A stretch of DNA of 64,000 nt from Loripinus fragilis (GCA_964019695.1 OZ026520.1:24690130-24754129); one strand, 5' to 3'; numbered from the stretch's first letter, positions 1 through 12,006 are shown. The notes: generated from the letters alone by a model not told the origin. Numbers and translations: made by a program.

Positions 1-618
1 CACAGAAAATGAAGCCACACCACCTCCCGGTAAAGTCCCTGGTCAGCTTTTAAAAATCACGCCTTCTCTGGGTCCGAACAATTAAACCACTTGTGATCTG
101 AAAAGAACAAGTTATATATTTCTATTATCCAAGAATATACACAATTCTACACCCAATACATCAACACAATGTCTGTTCAGTCTGTACAAATATTAATGGT
201 AAATCTGAAGCCAGTTTATCCCACTTCTGACACCAATTGTCAAGGAATTACGGAGTGGTAAACTAGCCTCAGACCATTCTAAATGTACAAAAAGAGAAAC
301 AACGTGTGAATCTATAAAATTCTAATTAAAAGATATATAACACATTATTTCTAATGAATGCAGTCTCTATCTCCACGGTATGTCAGCTCAGATGTAAACA
401 GAATGTGATTGTCTATTGTTTATTGTTCAGTTCATCATATTGTTTAAGAGTTATAAACGCACAGCAGCTATCCACATTCAGAAGTTCTATTAATTTGAGT
501 ACACCTCAAAACATAAATTAAAACAGTACTCTCCTTATTCTGCATCATCAGATAGCATCACACCTTCTGTAGGCACAGTATTGTCAACCATTGACCTTTA
601 AATTGCAGGTAGTTCCAT
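1..618. other. AT-rich non-coding segment
   Basis: No open frame, splice-supported exon or clear repeat seen. If the exon at 619-728 is real, this is its 3' UTR and flank on the minus strand; AATAAG occurs there in sense orientation but no canonical AATAAA close to the stop. Confidence 0.4.
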
Positions 619-728
619 CTAACCAGAGCCCATGGTACACATGTACATCATGTCAGTTATCATCAACCATTTCTCCATAGATGGCTCAATATAATCAGCA
701 ATATCTAGATTCACCCCTGCAGCCGGAC
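619..728 (-). CDS. candidate terminal exon of an unidentified minus-strand gene
   Basis: A good acceptor (GCTTTTCAG, to 729) is followed by two bases plus 36 codons ending in TAG at 619-621. The encoded piece begins PAAGVNLDIADYIEPS and ends MYMCTMGSG. Its phase (needs one base from upstream) fits the strong donor at 1647 ending CTGG|GTGAGTC, giving ...VKRLRRFLG-PAAG.... I do not recognise the protein. It is not similar to the vertebrate ERC C-terminus, so I treat it as a different gene downstream of ERC on the same strand. Amino-acid texture looks protein-like but the evidence is thin. Confidence 0.3.
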
Positions 729-1251
729 CTGAAAAGCAACATAACATAGCAAACACTATTGCCCAATACACCGAGCTACCCTACTCGGTCATACATAGTT
801 ATACACAGTTATACATAGTGATACACGGTGAATCAATAGAATACCCGGGAATTACTATACCACCGCACTTATGTATTACACAGGCCTGTTTCAATGCATT
901 GTACAAGCAATAGCATTTTCCTGCCTCAACACAAACCAAGACAGCCACAGACATTTTCCTGTCATACCATACTGTCTCCATGACATTTTTCTGTCATAAA
1001 AGTAATACCATGTTCCCATATTAATGAACATTTCAAGTCAGTATCACAACATTGTGAAATACTGTATGCTATATTAGTGCATTAACGTGCATTATTATTT
1101 AAATGAGACAATACTGTGATGCAGTGTAAATATATATTCTTAATCACCACCATGGTCTGCCAAGCACAGTGATTAAGAATACACATATGCTATATAAAAT
1201 CAAACAAACTCAAATATGAAACACAGCCAGATTACCTATAGTGATACACAA

Positions 1252-1490
1252 TGTACTTCCTAAAATATAAACCACTGTACATATATCGATGCTCAATGAC
1301 ACCTCCCAATTATGGACCAACCGTACCCACACAGTGATTTTCATTAAACTTCCCAATAACGAAAACAACTGTACCTATACAGTGGATTTCAAATGATACT
1401 TCCCAATTACTGAACCGACCGTACATATACAGTGCTTTTTCAATGATACTTCCCAATTAGGGAACCGACTTTAGATATACAGTGATTTTG
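1252..1490. repeat. minisatellite, about 50 bp x 5
   Basis: Five diverged direct copies of a unit containing ACTTCCCAATTA, an ACCGTACATATACAGTG-like block and TTTTCA, spaced 47-50 bp. No coding potential. Confidence 0.75.
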
Positions 1491-1647
1491 CACAAAAAAC
1501 GCAGACACCATGCTTATTCATAAAATGCATTTCTGAAGATAGTTTTTAGAATATCTAACCATATTCTACACAAGGATTTTAACCGTTGGGACCTCAAAAT
1601 AACTATGTTTTTATTCATAGGAAAAAAATGAATGAACAAGGACTCAC

Positions 1648-1690
1648 CCAGAAAACGGCGCAGCCTCTTCACCTCCTGTGCAGCTCTATG
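1648..1690 (-). CDS. candidate penultimate exon of the same unidentified gene (5' boundary uncertain)
   Basis: The donor at 1647-1641 is a near-consensus GTGAGTC. Reading back from it in the frame that fits the exon at 619-728 gives AAQEVKRLRRFLG, a basic amphipathic-looking helix. Going upstream, this frame meets a TAA within about 20 codons, so the acceptor must lie before about 1700, but no AG there has a good pyrimidine tract. The exon could therefore be spurious. Confidence 0.2.
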
Positions 1691-1699
1691 TGCTCTTTA

Positions 1700-2220
1700 T
1701 TTCAATATCTTTCTTTCTCTGACAAATTTAATAATTTAATAGCAGTATAGCAGAGCATGTATCTGTTTACTCATTGAAATTTGGAAGTCAACTGGCCACG
1801 TATGTAAACCGGTTCCGCGAAGCGTGATAAAAATGTATATAACTGTACAGGTAAAATCAACCACCCGATCCCAAGAGATTCGCTTGGACAAATCATTTCT
1901 ACTGAGGGTCAAAATGCGACCGTGACAAACTGAATGACCACACTTTGACACCTCTATATACACACAGAAGCCACTGAATTAGCCAATACATTTTAAGATC
2001 AATGATTGGATAGGTGTTTTAAACTGGACACACCTTTTTCAGTCCAGTATTTTGACAGTTTTGTTTGTTCTAGGGCATTTAAAGCAAAATAATAACTCCT
2101 ATATTGTTCAACATTAAGTGTTTTCTTTTTTTCACACCTTTGTCTTTTCAGGTAGAAGCCAAACCCATTTGAATTTTAACTAATACAGCATATTTTAATG
2201 GTACATGATGACCTCTTTGT
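1700..2220. other. non-coding, no recognised feature
   Basis: AT-rich sequence with a 75-codon minus-strand open frame (1736-1963) that has no recognisable features. I see nothing else in it. Confidence 0.4.
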
Positions 2221-2430
2221 AGGGAGCGCAGTGGCTCAGTGGTAGAGTGCTTGACTCGAGACCGAAGGGCCGCGGGTTCGAGCCTCACCGGCGTCACTGC
2301 GTTGTGGTCCTTGAGCAAGACACATTTATCCTAGCTTAGTACTGGTTCAACCCAGGAAGACCCGTCCCGCATAACTGAAAGATTGTTGAGTGGACGTTAA
2401 GAATCAAATCAAACAAAAAACAAAAACAAA
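2221..2430 (+). mobile_element. tRNA-derived SINE, full length
   Basis: The head is tRNA-like, with A box TGGCTCAGTGG and B box GGTTCGAGCC. It is followed by a conserved body (TTGAGCAAGACACATTTATCC, CTTAGTACTGGTTCAACCCA) and an A/C-rich tail (ATCAAATCAAACAAAAAAC). At least ten relatives occur in this window in both orientations, so it is a RNA polymerase III-type retroposon and not a functional tRNA gene. Confidence 0.88.
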
Positions 2431-2969
2431 ATGACCTCTTTGATTATCAATTTGAAGTATTGATCTTTTTTCACTTTCATTTTTAAATAAGTCCTTGATT
2501 TAAATATTTATTTATTTCTATGAAAAAAGCTAGTTTTTAATTTTATTTATTTTCATTACTTGAAATTGCCTTTTTATTAATGGTTAATAGAAAATAAGTT
2601 CAAGACCGTTAGTCTGAACTGAAAGTTGTGGTAATGATTTGGAGTAATTTTGGACTGAAGATCTAAAACTATTGACATTTCATTTTTGTTTATTTTACGG
2701 CTTATTAATTGTTAATACTTTTTTTTAAAGCAAAATCAACTAAAAAAAACAACAACCCATTTTCAGCTAAACCTCAGTATATTATCTTATATTAAACTGC
2801 TTTTAGTCTTAATAGAGTTCAGTAAAATGGGGGATAAATAATGCCAAGTATCTTCACATCAACCAAGTTTTTTTCAATCGACCAATTGACGACCAGTAAT
2901 GACCGGTTTAAACCAGTAATGACCACTGGTCTGGTCAATATGCATATTGACCGGTCGATTGCCAACCTT
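2431..2969. other. AT-rich non-coding segment
   Basis: Poly-A and poly-T rich sequence with short CCGGTC repeats near 2890-2960; nothing codes. Confidence 0.4.
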
Positions 2970-3460
2970 GCTAAAAAGTAAGCTATTTTATTAATTCCAC
3001 AATTGTATTTTACCATCAAAGAATGTAAAATAGATTTGTCTAACAATATCTGACTCGATCTGTCTGATCAGGATGCTTGCGGACTTAAAGTGTGAAAAAT
3101 GCAGTTAATAACTTCGGTTGTAAATAGACAAATGGGAACGCTTAATTTTTTCATATAAAAGTATTTTCCCCACCTTGACCCAGCAAATCCTTTAGTGGGT
3201 CAACATACAATGAATTTACATAATATATGTTAGTAGGAAGCTGGGTCAAGGTGGGGAATATACTTTCATACGAAAAAAAATGAATAATCCCCATTTGTCC
3301 ATTCACAATCGGAAGTATTGTCTGTATTTTACATGCTTAAATAGTTCGCAGGCATACTAAACTGACAGATCGAATCATATATTGTTAGAAAAATCAATTT
3401 TACATTCTTTCGATGGTAAAACACAGTTGCAGAATTAATAAAAAAATCTTACTTTTTAGC
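2970..3460. mobile_element. foldback element, arms about 220 bp
   Basis: The left arm (from 2970) and the reverse complement of the right arm (to 3460) match over nearly their whole length, beginning GCTAAAAAGTAAG and reaching CCCACCTTGACCCAGC next to a loop of about 50 bp (3190-3235). There is no open frame. Typical of a foldback or large-arm MITE. Confidence 0.85.
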
Positions 3461-4352
3461 CCTTCAACAGATATAGTATCCAATTTTAAGAGTAGTTATG
3501 TTAAGCTGTATTTATCTCCCCTTTGCCCTTGGTTTGAACATCATTAAGTATGTTTTTGAATAGTATATATGTAGTAATGTCTATTCATAGTCACAATAAA
3601 TATTGCAAATACAAACGACTCTTAAAAATAATTTCACAGAACTGAACAACTGGTTCAAATTCAAAATAATTTCACAAAAGTTCCTCCTCATTTCCTCAAA
3701 TGGTTCTGCTCTGCCAAACAAAAGGGCCTCTAGATAAGAAATATCTAAACGACAACTTCTGAACCACCGGTCCAAATTTAAAATAATTTCATATAAATGT
3801 TCTTCATAATGCCCTCTACCAAAATTGCAAAAAACAATTATGCTCTGCTGATTAAAATGGCCACCAGAGCTAAAAATAGAAATATATTTAAATGACATTT
3901 TAACCACGGGCCCAAACATCTTGTGCCAGGATTTACGTGAGCAATCCAGGGCCCTCTTGTTTGAACGCATGTACTGAATGTACTTATTAGTCAGGGGCGA
4001 TCGGGACTCCCGTGCGAATTTGATGCCGATTTATGGTGACCTATACCAAATCAAACTTTAGGGGAAAACTAATAAAAATCACCTGGTCACCCATCTGGGT
4101 TTCACGTCTGGACGTCATTATGACATCATCAAAATAGCGTATATTGTATCAGTGCAATTTAAACGGTATGTCCATTGTAGTCTATGGGGATCAGGACTTT
4201 CTTGCATTTTGTGTGCCAATTTCAGTCGAAATGCACCAAATTTAATCTTAGGGGGTAAATCATTAAAATTAAAATGTCGCCCATAGTGTCTTCGCATCAG
4301 AACGAAAAGATGACGTCATTGAAATGACGCTTAATATGTAAATACCACATAT
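3461..4352. repeat. diverged repeat with inverted relative at 9080-9215
   Basis: The block at about 3990-4130 (GACTCCCGTGCGAATTT, GGTGACCTATACCAAATC, GTCACCCATCTGGG, TGACATCATC) recurs in opposite orientation at 9080-9215, and a weaker direct copy follows at 4170-4330. The flanking 3581-3970 is a 129-codon minus-strand open frame made of internally repetitive sequence (AATTTCA/AAATAATTTCA units), which I regard as non-coding. Confidence 0.55.
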
Positions 4353-4972
4353 ATATGAGCGCCGATCTGACAAAAGGGTCCTTCGAGCATTTTTGCAGTT
4401 TTTGTGTAATCAAAATTTCAAAAATGTCCATATTTTCAAGATTTTGCATGTTCTTATGATAGAGCTAAATTGCTTCTAACATGTAATACAATCAAAGGCG
4501 CAAACAATTCTGATAAAATTAAGTGATATATATATAATGTATGTTTCCATGGCAACAACTGTGCATATGGACTACATACTTCCTTTAAAACAGGGTACTT
4601 CATTTCAAAAGCTTTTGTAAACACGGGATGTGCGTATATGGGCTATTTGTGCAGTCTATGCAATTGCATACACATCAAATTTACAGAAACATGGAGCATT
4701 CTTGAAATATTGCTCCTAGCGTCTTTGTATTAACGTCATATATTAACACAGTGGTGTTGAAGTCAGAACGTCATTAGCAACGTTCAGTGACGTCATGTTT
4801 AAAACGCATCATCTATACCATTTTAAACGCTCATATCTTTGTTATTTGTAAAGATAATTTCTTCAAATTTTCTGTAATTGTTCACAACAACTTGGTCTTT
4901 CTTTCTCTATAAATATCTCACTTTTGACTTTTATTGCCAGAAGGTCCCTTTTGTCAGATCTTGGCTCATATG
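4353..4972. mobile_element. TIR DNA element, about 620 bp, non-autonomous
   Basis: The ends are inverted copies containing ATATGAGC then GATCTGACAAAAGGG(T/A)CCTTC over about 33 bp. No transposase frame inside. The superfamily is not identified. Confidence 0.75.
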
Positions 4973-6043
4973 CTTTTTGTCCATTTCCAACGCATGGAAA
5001 TATTCCTTTAATGAACTGGTAGCCTTATCATGACTGAATGCAAATTCTTTGAAATCGTAACATACAAAATATATTCAGATAGGATGAAGTCAGTTCGAGG
5101 GTGGGACGTAAATGCCGTCCCGATTTACGAATAAAAAGACAGTGGAGTGAATGAAAAACAAACAGTGTTTTTGATAATAAACGGAGTAAATATAATCTCT
5201 TATGCTTATATATATATAGATGTACTACGACCTCTGACCAATGTCCTTTGGGTCTTTCTATTTCAAACGATTGATGCAGAATACGTAAAATGAGCCAGTC
5301 CGGCTAGAACATATGTGCATGTCAAAGCTTTGATAGTAAATGTAAATAAATGCCTGAAACCCTTTTTCTAGAACAACATATCAATATTGTAAATAGAGTC
5401 ACGCTTCGAAGCTTTTGGTTTATCTGTAGCTGCTTATCATACACCCAAATAAAAGATAGTAGTAATTATAGTCCGAGTTTGACCCCTGAAGGATCAAAAG
5501 TTAGAAGAGTCTACTTAGTAGTTCATGATATGGAAATAAGGATAAACCCCTCTACAAGTTACCCATTGTACTTCGATAGCACGGGCAATAGAAAACTGTT
5601 ACAATCTGATTTATCTTTCGCATACTACTAGGTAGAATCGTCTTCAAAGGTCAAAATCGGACAATAAGGCATTCTTGTTGATACGGCTAAAGAAATATCT
5701 GAATCCACATGAAAATAGTTGTTCAAAAGTCATAAGCATATTGATCACTGGCAATATTTTACATGAGTCCTCTTCTGCTCCACAGCAACACAAATCAGTA
5801 CAATATAAATGGTTTGCTTTGTACTTACACCGAGATGTTTCGCATACAGACATGCTGCAACCACATTTTATCGGCAGCAGAGGGGTTTCGTGGGCAGGAG
5901 GCAACATGCGCGGATCCAGGAATTTTTGTCAGTTTCATTTAGTACTCAGCTTATTTTACAGTTTAAAGAGGGGTTCCAATGGTTTTATTGCTGAGAAATC
6001 TATACTTATACTTTACCAAGGATCAAGAGGTGGTCCATTATAT
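4973..6043. other. non-coding, weak open frames only
   Basis: Contains overlapping short frames on both strands (for example 5350-5631 plus, 5644-5907 minus) without any family motif or splice support. From about 5910 the sequence (GCGGATCCAGGAATTTTTG) resembles the edge of the G-rich MITE family seen at 59424-59963. Confidence 0.4.
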
Positions 6044-6503
6044 TCCGGGGATGGGGTGTCCAACTTTTTCCGGGGGGGGGGGGGGGGAAGGGGAGGGGGA
6101 AGGGAAGTCTAAATGCTAATTTCTATAGAAAACCATATACGTACTTGTTATTTTCCAGGGGGAGGGTGTCCGGTCCCCCTATCCTCCTCTGGAGGGTGGG
6201 GGGAGTCCAAATGCTAATTTCTATAGAAACCCATTTACGTACTTGTTATTTTCCAGGGGGAGGGTGTCCGGTCCCCCTATCCTCCTCTGGATACGCACAT
6301 GGGCAATAAATGCTAATTTCTATAGAAAACCATATACGTACTTGTTATTTTCCAGGGGGAGGGTGTCCGGTCCCCCTATCCTCCTCTGGAGGGTGGGGGG
6401 AGTCCAAATGCTAATTTCTATAGAAACCCATTTACGTACTTGTTATTTTCCAGGGGGAGGGTGTCCGGTCCCCCTATCCTCCTCTGGATACGCACATGGG
6501 CAA
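6044..6503. repeat. G-run plus 98/99-bp tandem repeat, 4 copies
   Basis: After a 16-G run (6072-6087), units starting TGCTAATTTCTATAG occur at 6114, 6212, 6311 and 6409. Units alternate in sequence (ATAC/TTAC and GGAGGGTGGGG/ATACGCACATGG variants), so the true repeat is a dimer of 197 bp present twice. Each unit has a small palindrome, AGGGTGTCCGGTCCCCCT. Confidence 0.85.
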
Positions 6504-6662
6504 TGTCATCATAACGGGACAATATTTATCACAGTCTGGCTTCTAACCATAATTGTCAGGCATTGATTTGTCAGGATTAATGACAGGTGAGGTTTTCCAA
6601 ATGATTCACTAATACTGCGCACGTTTGACACCTTCGAGAAACACAGCTCTTGGAAGTGGTAG

Positions 6663-6956
6663 TTCTTGCAATTCAGCTTTTTTTCTCCAAAACATCCAGC
6701 GCCTCAACGCAGTGAGTCCAACAATATCGGTGACTGGCTAATGCAAAGTAAGAAAGACGGCAAAGATCAGGAATCGATACAATCAAGTACCACACCTGAC
6801 CCAGAATACCAATGGAAAAGTAACAAACTCACAGTTAGACATCACAAACGAGAGCCAAGAGGTCAGGACAATTTACAAATATATTACTCTAGTGCATCCG
6901 CCACAGTTTTTCTAAGGGCACTGAGCCGAGGTGAAAGAATGCTTCGTGGATAGAGT
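6663..6956 (+). other. open frame with protein-like composition, unidentified
   Basis: Open from 6663 to TAG at 6954, with a hydrophilic, proline-, serine- and charge-rich translation (KHPAPQRSESNNIGDWL then SSTTPDPEYQWKSNK). There is no ATG at the start; the possible acceptor CATCCAG lies inside. It might be an exon or a processed fragment, but chance is possible. Confidence 0.15.
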
Positions 6957-7059
6957 CTCCAGCATAGCTAAATGCCTGCCAATATGATTTCTTACTCTTT
7001 CCTGACATTGAACTAGTTAATACCAGCACCTTAAAGTGCATGGAATTCGATCACAGCCC

Positions 7060-8850
7060 TGGTTGTGGCATCATGACACATTGACATCTTTAATAAGTAC
7101 CCTGATCTTAGAAACTTGATGATATATGAGCAAGACTGTTTAAGAAAATCTAAAATATCAACACTCTGCAATTGGTTTATATGTGTTTTATTTAAGCGGC
7201 GAAAAGAAGATTTTCTCCTCTGCAAAACTGGGGGTAGGGTTGTGCATGAGCTCATATAAGACAAACTATTTAAGATAGAAAAGCAAACTTTGGTTTTGTA
7301 TTCGTCAATTGAGTATATGTTTGTTAAGCCTAATCTAAAACGGTTTGAAACCAACTCAGAGCAGTCGTTAAAGTAAATGACGATAGCCAAAATTACCACT
7401 TTTAAATTATAATTAAGTTCATGTAACGCACATATTACAACATGTAGCCGTATTAATGTTAAACAGCTGTCATATGTAGTAAAGACATCCAGTAATATGC
7501 AGACTATTAGCATGTTCATTGATTAGCTAGTTTTAATGTCTTCTTTCTGTACCTCAAACTTTCAATTTTCTTATTCTCAAATTGATAAAACAACATAATA
7601 AATGTAACAAGCTGATACAGGCTAACACCTATGCCTACAGTGTGCAAACATCTCGTATTTGATGCACCTTGAATTGGTTCATAGGATAGAATATGTCTAA
7701 AAGAGTTTGGGATGGAGCAGGTCATTACTCAGCTTGCAGTCAAAATCTTGTTTGATGATTATTATGGTTTTTATGATATGAGGAGGACAATTATTTTACC
7801 AGAGAAGCAGAAATAATAATCGATATTGTATATGACTTGGATAAGGATTGGTTTAGATTATTTACATTAGAAAGGGACATTTACTAAATTGTACTGTTTA
7901 AATGTGAAAAGATTATTTCCCATGTTCCTCTAGGATGTATCTTTATTTTAGAATTATTCATATTAAGAAGTATTGAAAACAAATATTCATAACATCTGTA
8001 ACAAAGGTACAGGGGCTTAAAAATCATCAATACCTAAGATTTAGGCACCAGGGGCTAGAGATTTTAGCTAGGAAAACATACGAAATAAATTCATCTTTTC
8101 CTGAAATATCATTTCTTACATCAAGTCAATGTCCTTGCTCATTTATTATGTCATGTAACATATGTAACAGCCTTTAACAAGTACTTCGATCTTGTTGTTT
8201 AACCTTCAAAATCTATAAATCTATATAATATGAGCAAGACAATCCCAAATATGCAAGATATCCAACAGCAGCAAACCTTTTCATACATTTTTACTTAAAT
8301 GATGCCTACCAAATTCGGCTCCATAAAATTGGGTGTAGCCTTTGGGTTGTTTTTAAAATTGCTCGTATAAGACACTATATTTAAAGTATAAAAGCAAACT
8401 TTAGATTTTCTCTAACCCAAATGAGTTTGTTAGTATAAAATAATCAAAACATTTTGGAAAATGCACATATTAGCTAAAAAGTAAATGATATTGGTCACAA
8501 TTTTTATGTTTAAAGGGTAATCTAATTAAAGTAACGCACATAACACCACAGGAAGCTGTGATTTTGCTCCAAAAGAATTTAAATGTAGCTTAAGTAGTCA
8601 ATATGCAGACCATATGAGTATTCAAAATAATTAGCCTTCTTTCTGAAGCTCAAACTTTTAATTTTCTTTTTTTTTCTAAATTTAACATGGTAACATATAT
8701 AACAGGCTGTCAGAGACTAACACCCCGGCGAACATAGTGCAAACATCTATTACAAGACGCAGCTTTAAATCCTCTTTTAGATAGGATAAGTTTGCGAAAT
8801 TCCCGAGGGGAAGCAATAACATTCTCAGCCATCAGTCTAAAGGTGGCCCG
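7060..8850. repeat. diverged tandem segmental duplication (about 7060-7745 and 8165-8850)
   Basis: The two segments share collinear blocks: ATATGAGCAAGAC; ATAAGACA then AAAGCAAACTTTRG; CTTCTTTCTG...CTCAAACTTT; GTGCAAACATCT; and a common right end (AGCARTMA...TCTCAGC). Copy 1 contains minus-strand frames of 162 codons (7031-7519) and 69 codons (7516-7725). Copy 2 is broken by stops, although its first codons (FRKLILSKRG...CNRCLHYVRRGVSL) resemble copy 1 (FRHILSYEPIQG...NTRCLHTVGIGVSL). Possibly a decayed coding or mobile sequence. Confidence 0.55.
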
Positions 8851-9520
8851 ATAAGCTGGGTATTTATAGGAAATCTACGGTATTTTGCATGCAAAATATA
8901 GTTATCAAGAAAAAATTCATTGTCAAAGTCAGGTAAAGCATTGATGTAACCATCATATGACTAAAATAATTGATATTATGTTAAAAAAGCATTTGTGTTG
9001 GATAAATATGATCATACCAACACAAACCATAGCTTTTATTAACGAGCAGTTTCTCATTATGGTCGCCATATTTATGATGTCATAACTAGCCTCAGACGCG
9101 GATTTGAGATGGGTGACCACCTTTAAATCAAAGGTAAGACCCCATTGAAGGTTTTGATATAGGTCACCATAAATCTGCACACAATTCGCACGGGACTTAT
9201 TTTTTGTCCCTAAGGGCCCTGACTATATGGATAAGGGTGATACTTTGTCTGTCGGGGTCATAAAAAATATTTCAGATTTGGAGAACTCGGCAATCTTTTC
9301 TCCAGTCTAGCACCAAGCCTGGAATATGTTGGAAATATACACAAGTCACAAAAAAAAATTTAATAATTTATTAGCTTTTAGGGTGCTTCATACACATGCA
9401 TACTGGTATTGAAAGAACGATATAAGCAATAAAAATGCAACTTTTTGTATAAATAGTCTTAAAATTACAGGTAAGATAACTGACAACAACAATCATCCAT
9501 GGATCAATCAAATGAGATAC

Positions 9521-9770
9521 CAGGCCCCGAGGTTATAAAACTTTTTCCATGCTCAACTCAGCTGAAATTCATCCTGCTGATAGATGTTAAAATGTTAACA
9601 ATTGTTGGCATTTTAACATTTATTAGCAGGATATATACATCATCTGAGAGCTTAAAAGCAAGAAACACCTGTTTTTTCCCCCCGAGTTTAAGTTTTTTAT
9701 GAGCAGTTGAAATTCCATGCTCAGTTGAGTTGAGCATAAAAAGTTTTATTTATAACCTCCGGGCCAGATT
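9521..9770. mobile_element. MITE family E, copy 1
   Basis: Ends are inverted: GGCCCCGAGGTTATAAAAC on the left and its mirror (TTATAACCTCCGGGCC) on the right. Inside are TGCTCAACTCAGCTGA and the perfect palindrome around CCAACAATTGTTGG. Other copies at 31485-31722, 37715-37956, 40105-40345 and (nested, partial) 55295-55448. Confidence 0.85.
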
Positions 9771-9865
9771 TACCCTAAATACCATACTCAACCCTATAAG
9801 CAAACACTGGATTACATGTAAATGAGGTCTGATATTCCAGTGTTGTAATTCTGTTAGTATTGATG

Positions 9866-9940
9866 AAAAAAGTGTGGATCCTGATCAGCTGGCTTCTGCA
9901 GAAGCCAGCTGATCTGGATCCATACTGTTTTTCAAAACCT
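9866..9940. repeat. hairpin family A (CTGGCTTC core)
   Basis: GTGTGGATCCTGATCAGCTGG CTTC and its mirror GAAGCCAGCTGATC TGGATCC are separated by only two bases, giving a nearly perfect hairpin of about 60 bp. Other members at 16965-17030, 42105-42170, 47878-47945 and 48211-48275, and a half copy near 46827. Confidence 0.85.
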
Positions 9941-10297
9941 GTGCAGTGCGCTTATAAGGTTGAATATGGTAATTGGGTAAATAAGCCTGATCAAACAGCC
10001 TACACTGCCATTCCCTTAATTTTACACACCTCACCAGGTAGTACTGAAACAAATTTGCTCAAATTTACCCAGAAGGAAAATTATGGTTAGATGGTAAGGT
10101 GTCCTAACATTTAGGATATTGAAGGAATAAAAATGGTTTTGTACCAAAACCTAATTTGGTACTAAGGGTTGACATATAATGAAAATCATCTGCTGAAAAT
10201 TTTGGCCATATTTTCATAGCTGAAAGTTTTTCGGATTATTTATGAATTCAGGAATTTTGAGACTGTCAGAAAGTCGGTCCCAAAATACTGAATTGGG

Positions 10298-10517
10298 CAG
10301 ATTATAACATGGGAGAAAGTTTTCAGGATTATTCCTGAATTCAGGATTTTGAGGCTGACTTTCCACAGAAAGTCAGCCTCAAAATGCTGAATTAGGGAGA
10401 TTTTGATTTTCAGTCTGTCAAAGGACATTTGACCATTCAAAACTTGAAATTGGGAATATTTAGCAGGCAAACTGCAAGTTTTAATATTGGAATTTCGAAC
10501 TTTCACCCATGTTATAA
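10298..10517. mobile_element. MITE family J, copy 1
   Basis: Ends are inverted (TTATAACATGGG.GAAAGTT and AACTTTCACCCATGTTATAA). Near the left end is a hairpin GGCTGACTTTCC...AAAGTCAGCC. Relatives at 16081-16310, 24125-24295, 33265-33555 (rearranged) and 36070-36318. Confidence 0.8.
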
Positions 10518-11314
10518 TAGTCTTTCAGTTTATCTGAAGACAATTAATCATTTTTAGCTTGAAATTGTTAATATTTTAAAGGCATTCTGCAAGACTTAAA
10601 ATTTGAATTCTTAAGGATTTTGGAAATTTTGAACTTTTATCCATGTATGTTAAGGGTTAAGATTTCATGGAAAGTTCAAATGAAACAAGCCTAACTATTT
10701 TCAAAAATTTAGAAAAACTTCATGACATGTTTAGGATACCACAGGATTCAAAATGGCTGCAGTGTGATGATAAAACCGTGCACAACTCAAAATAAACACA
10801 AAAAGTAACTAGAAAAAAAACATAGCACCAAAATTACAGCTATACAATGTACAACCTAAAACTAATACAACAGGCAATCATAGGGAAAATACTTTATCTG
10901 GTGGGAAAATGAACAATATCAAATTTAACTTATAAATGCATATCTATAATGACTCTAGCTACCTTAAAAATGTTATGAATACAGTATACCAGTCTGATAA
11001 TTAGGAACTTCCTGGCCCAATATTCAAATGGTGCCCCAGATGTACGTAAGGCATAGAATTATGTATGAAAAAGCTGAGTTTTGTTAGCCAAAACTGGCGT
11101 AAGGAAAAATTCAAGGAGCGTGTGGGGTCAGACTAATTAAAACTGATTATTCTGGTAACATGAAGAGTTTTATTAATATAAATTGTTTTTTCCCATAACA
11201 TATAGCATCGTTATTACTACGATGTTTATCATGACATGCTTGAGCAGTCTATTTCGCTGAAATCTGAACTTGCTATTGTGTAAGCATGGTTTCTTGGACG
11301 TTATAATCCCGTGG

Positions 11315-11521
11315 TGCGAGTGCAGTGGCTCAGTGGTAGAGTGCTTGACTCGAGACCGAAGGGCCGCAGGTTCGAGCCTCACCGGCGTCACTGCGTTGTG
11401 TCCTTGAGCAAGAACATTAATCCTAGCTTAGTACTGGTTTAACCCAGGAAGACCCGTCCCTTCATAACTGAAAGATTGTTGATGAGACGTAAAGAATCAA
11501 ATCAAACAAACAAACAAAAAA
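11315..11521 (+). mobile_element. tRNA-derived SINE
   Basis: Same head, body and ATCAAATCAAACAAACAAAC tail as the element at 2221, with intact A and B boxes. Confidence 0.87.
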
Positions 11522-11816
11522 TAATTGTGTGGCCTCACATTGTACATCCAAGGTCATGAGTTCCGAATGGTATTATATTCTAAGATCAGAATGTGTAGCC
11601 ATGCTGAGCTGACCTTCAGTTTTTTGAGGCCCTGGTAGGAATGCAAATTTGCACTGACATCTTGATCTACTCCAGGAACTAAAAATAAATGCTTGGACTA
11701 AGACTCCATCTACTTCCATAATCCAGCACAGTCTCTCTATAGCTCCCATTATAGCTCAGATTTGATTTGGATATATCCTGGTAAGGTTGTGGCTCCCAAA
11801 CTGTTTTACCATGGTT

Positions 11817-12006
11817 TGGTTTGTTTGATTTGATTTTTATGTCCCATCAACAATCCTCAGTTAAACAGGGATGGGTCTTCCTGGGTTGAACCAGTACTAA
11901 GCTAGGATAAATGTGTCTTGCTCAAGGACCACAACACAGTGACGCCGATGATGCTCGAACCCTCGGTCTGGAGTCAAGCACTCTACCACTGAGCCACAGC
12001 GCTCCC
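11817..12006 (-). mobile_element. tRNA-derived SINE
   Basis: Reverse-oriented copy; the tail reads TGATTTGATTTTTATGTCCC on the plus strand and the tRNA-like head ends at GAGCCACAGCGCTCCC. The B box is slightly decayed. Confidence 0.85.

Noticed and set aside
2221..2300. tRNA gene
   Set aside because: A and B boxes are present but the sequence cannot be folded into a complete cloverleaf that I trust, and it continues into a conserved non-tRNA body repeated many times, so it is a SINE head.
3581..3970. 129-codon minus-strand open frame
   Set aside because: The protein is internally repetitive (EIILNL twice) because the DNA is a diverged short repeat; no family resemblance or splice signals.
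5644..6112. Overlapping frames on both strands near 5.6-6.1 kb (87 and 145 codons)
   Set aside because: No motif; the plus-strand one ends in a poly-Gly stretch from the G run, a sign of repeat DNA.
6243..6566. 107-codon plus-strand frame with repeated LLFSRGRVSGPPILL
   Set aside because: Translation of the 98/99-bp tandem repeat; no evidence of expression.
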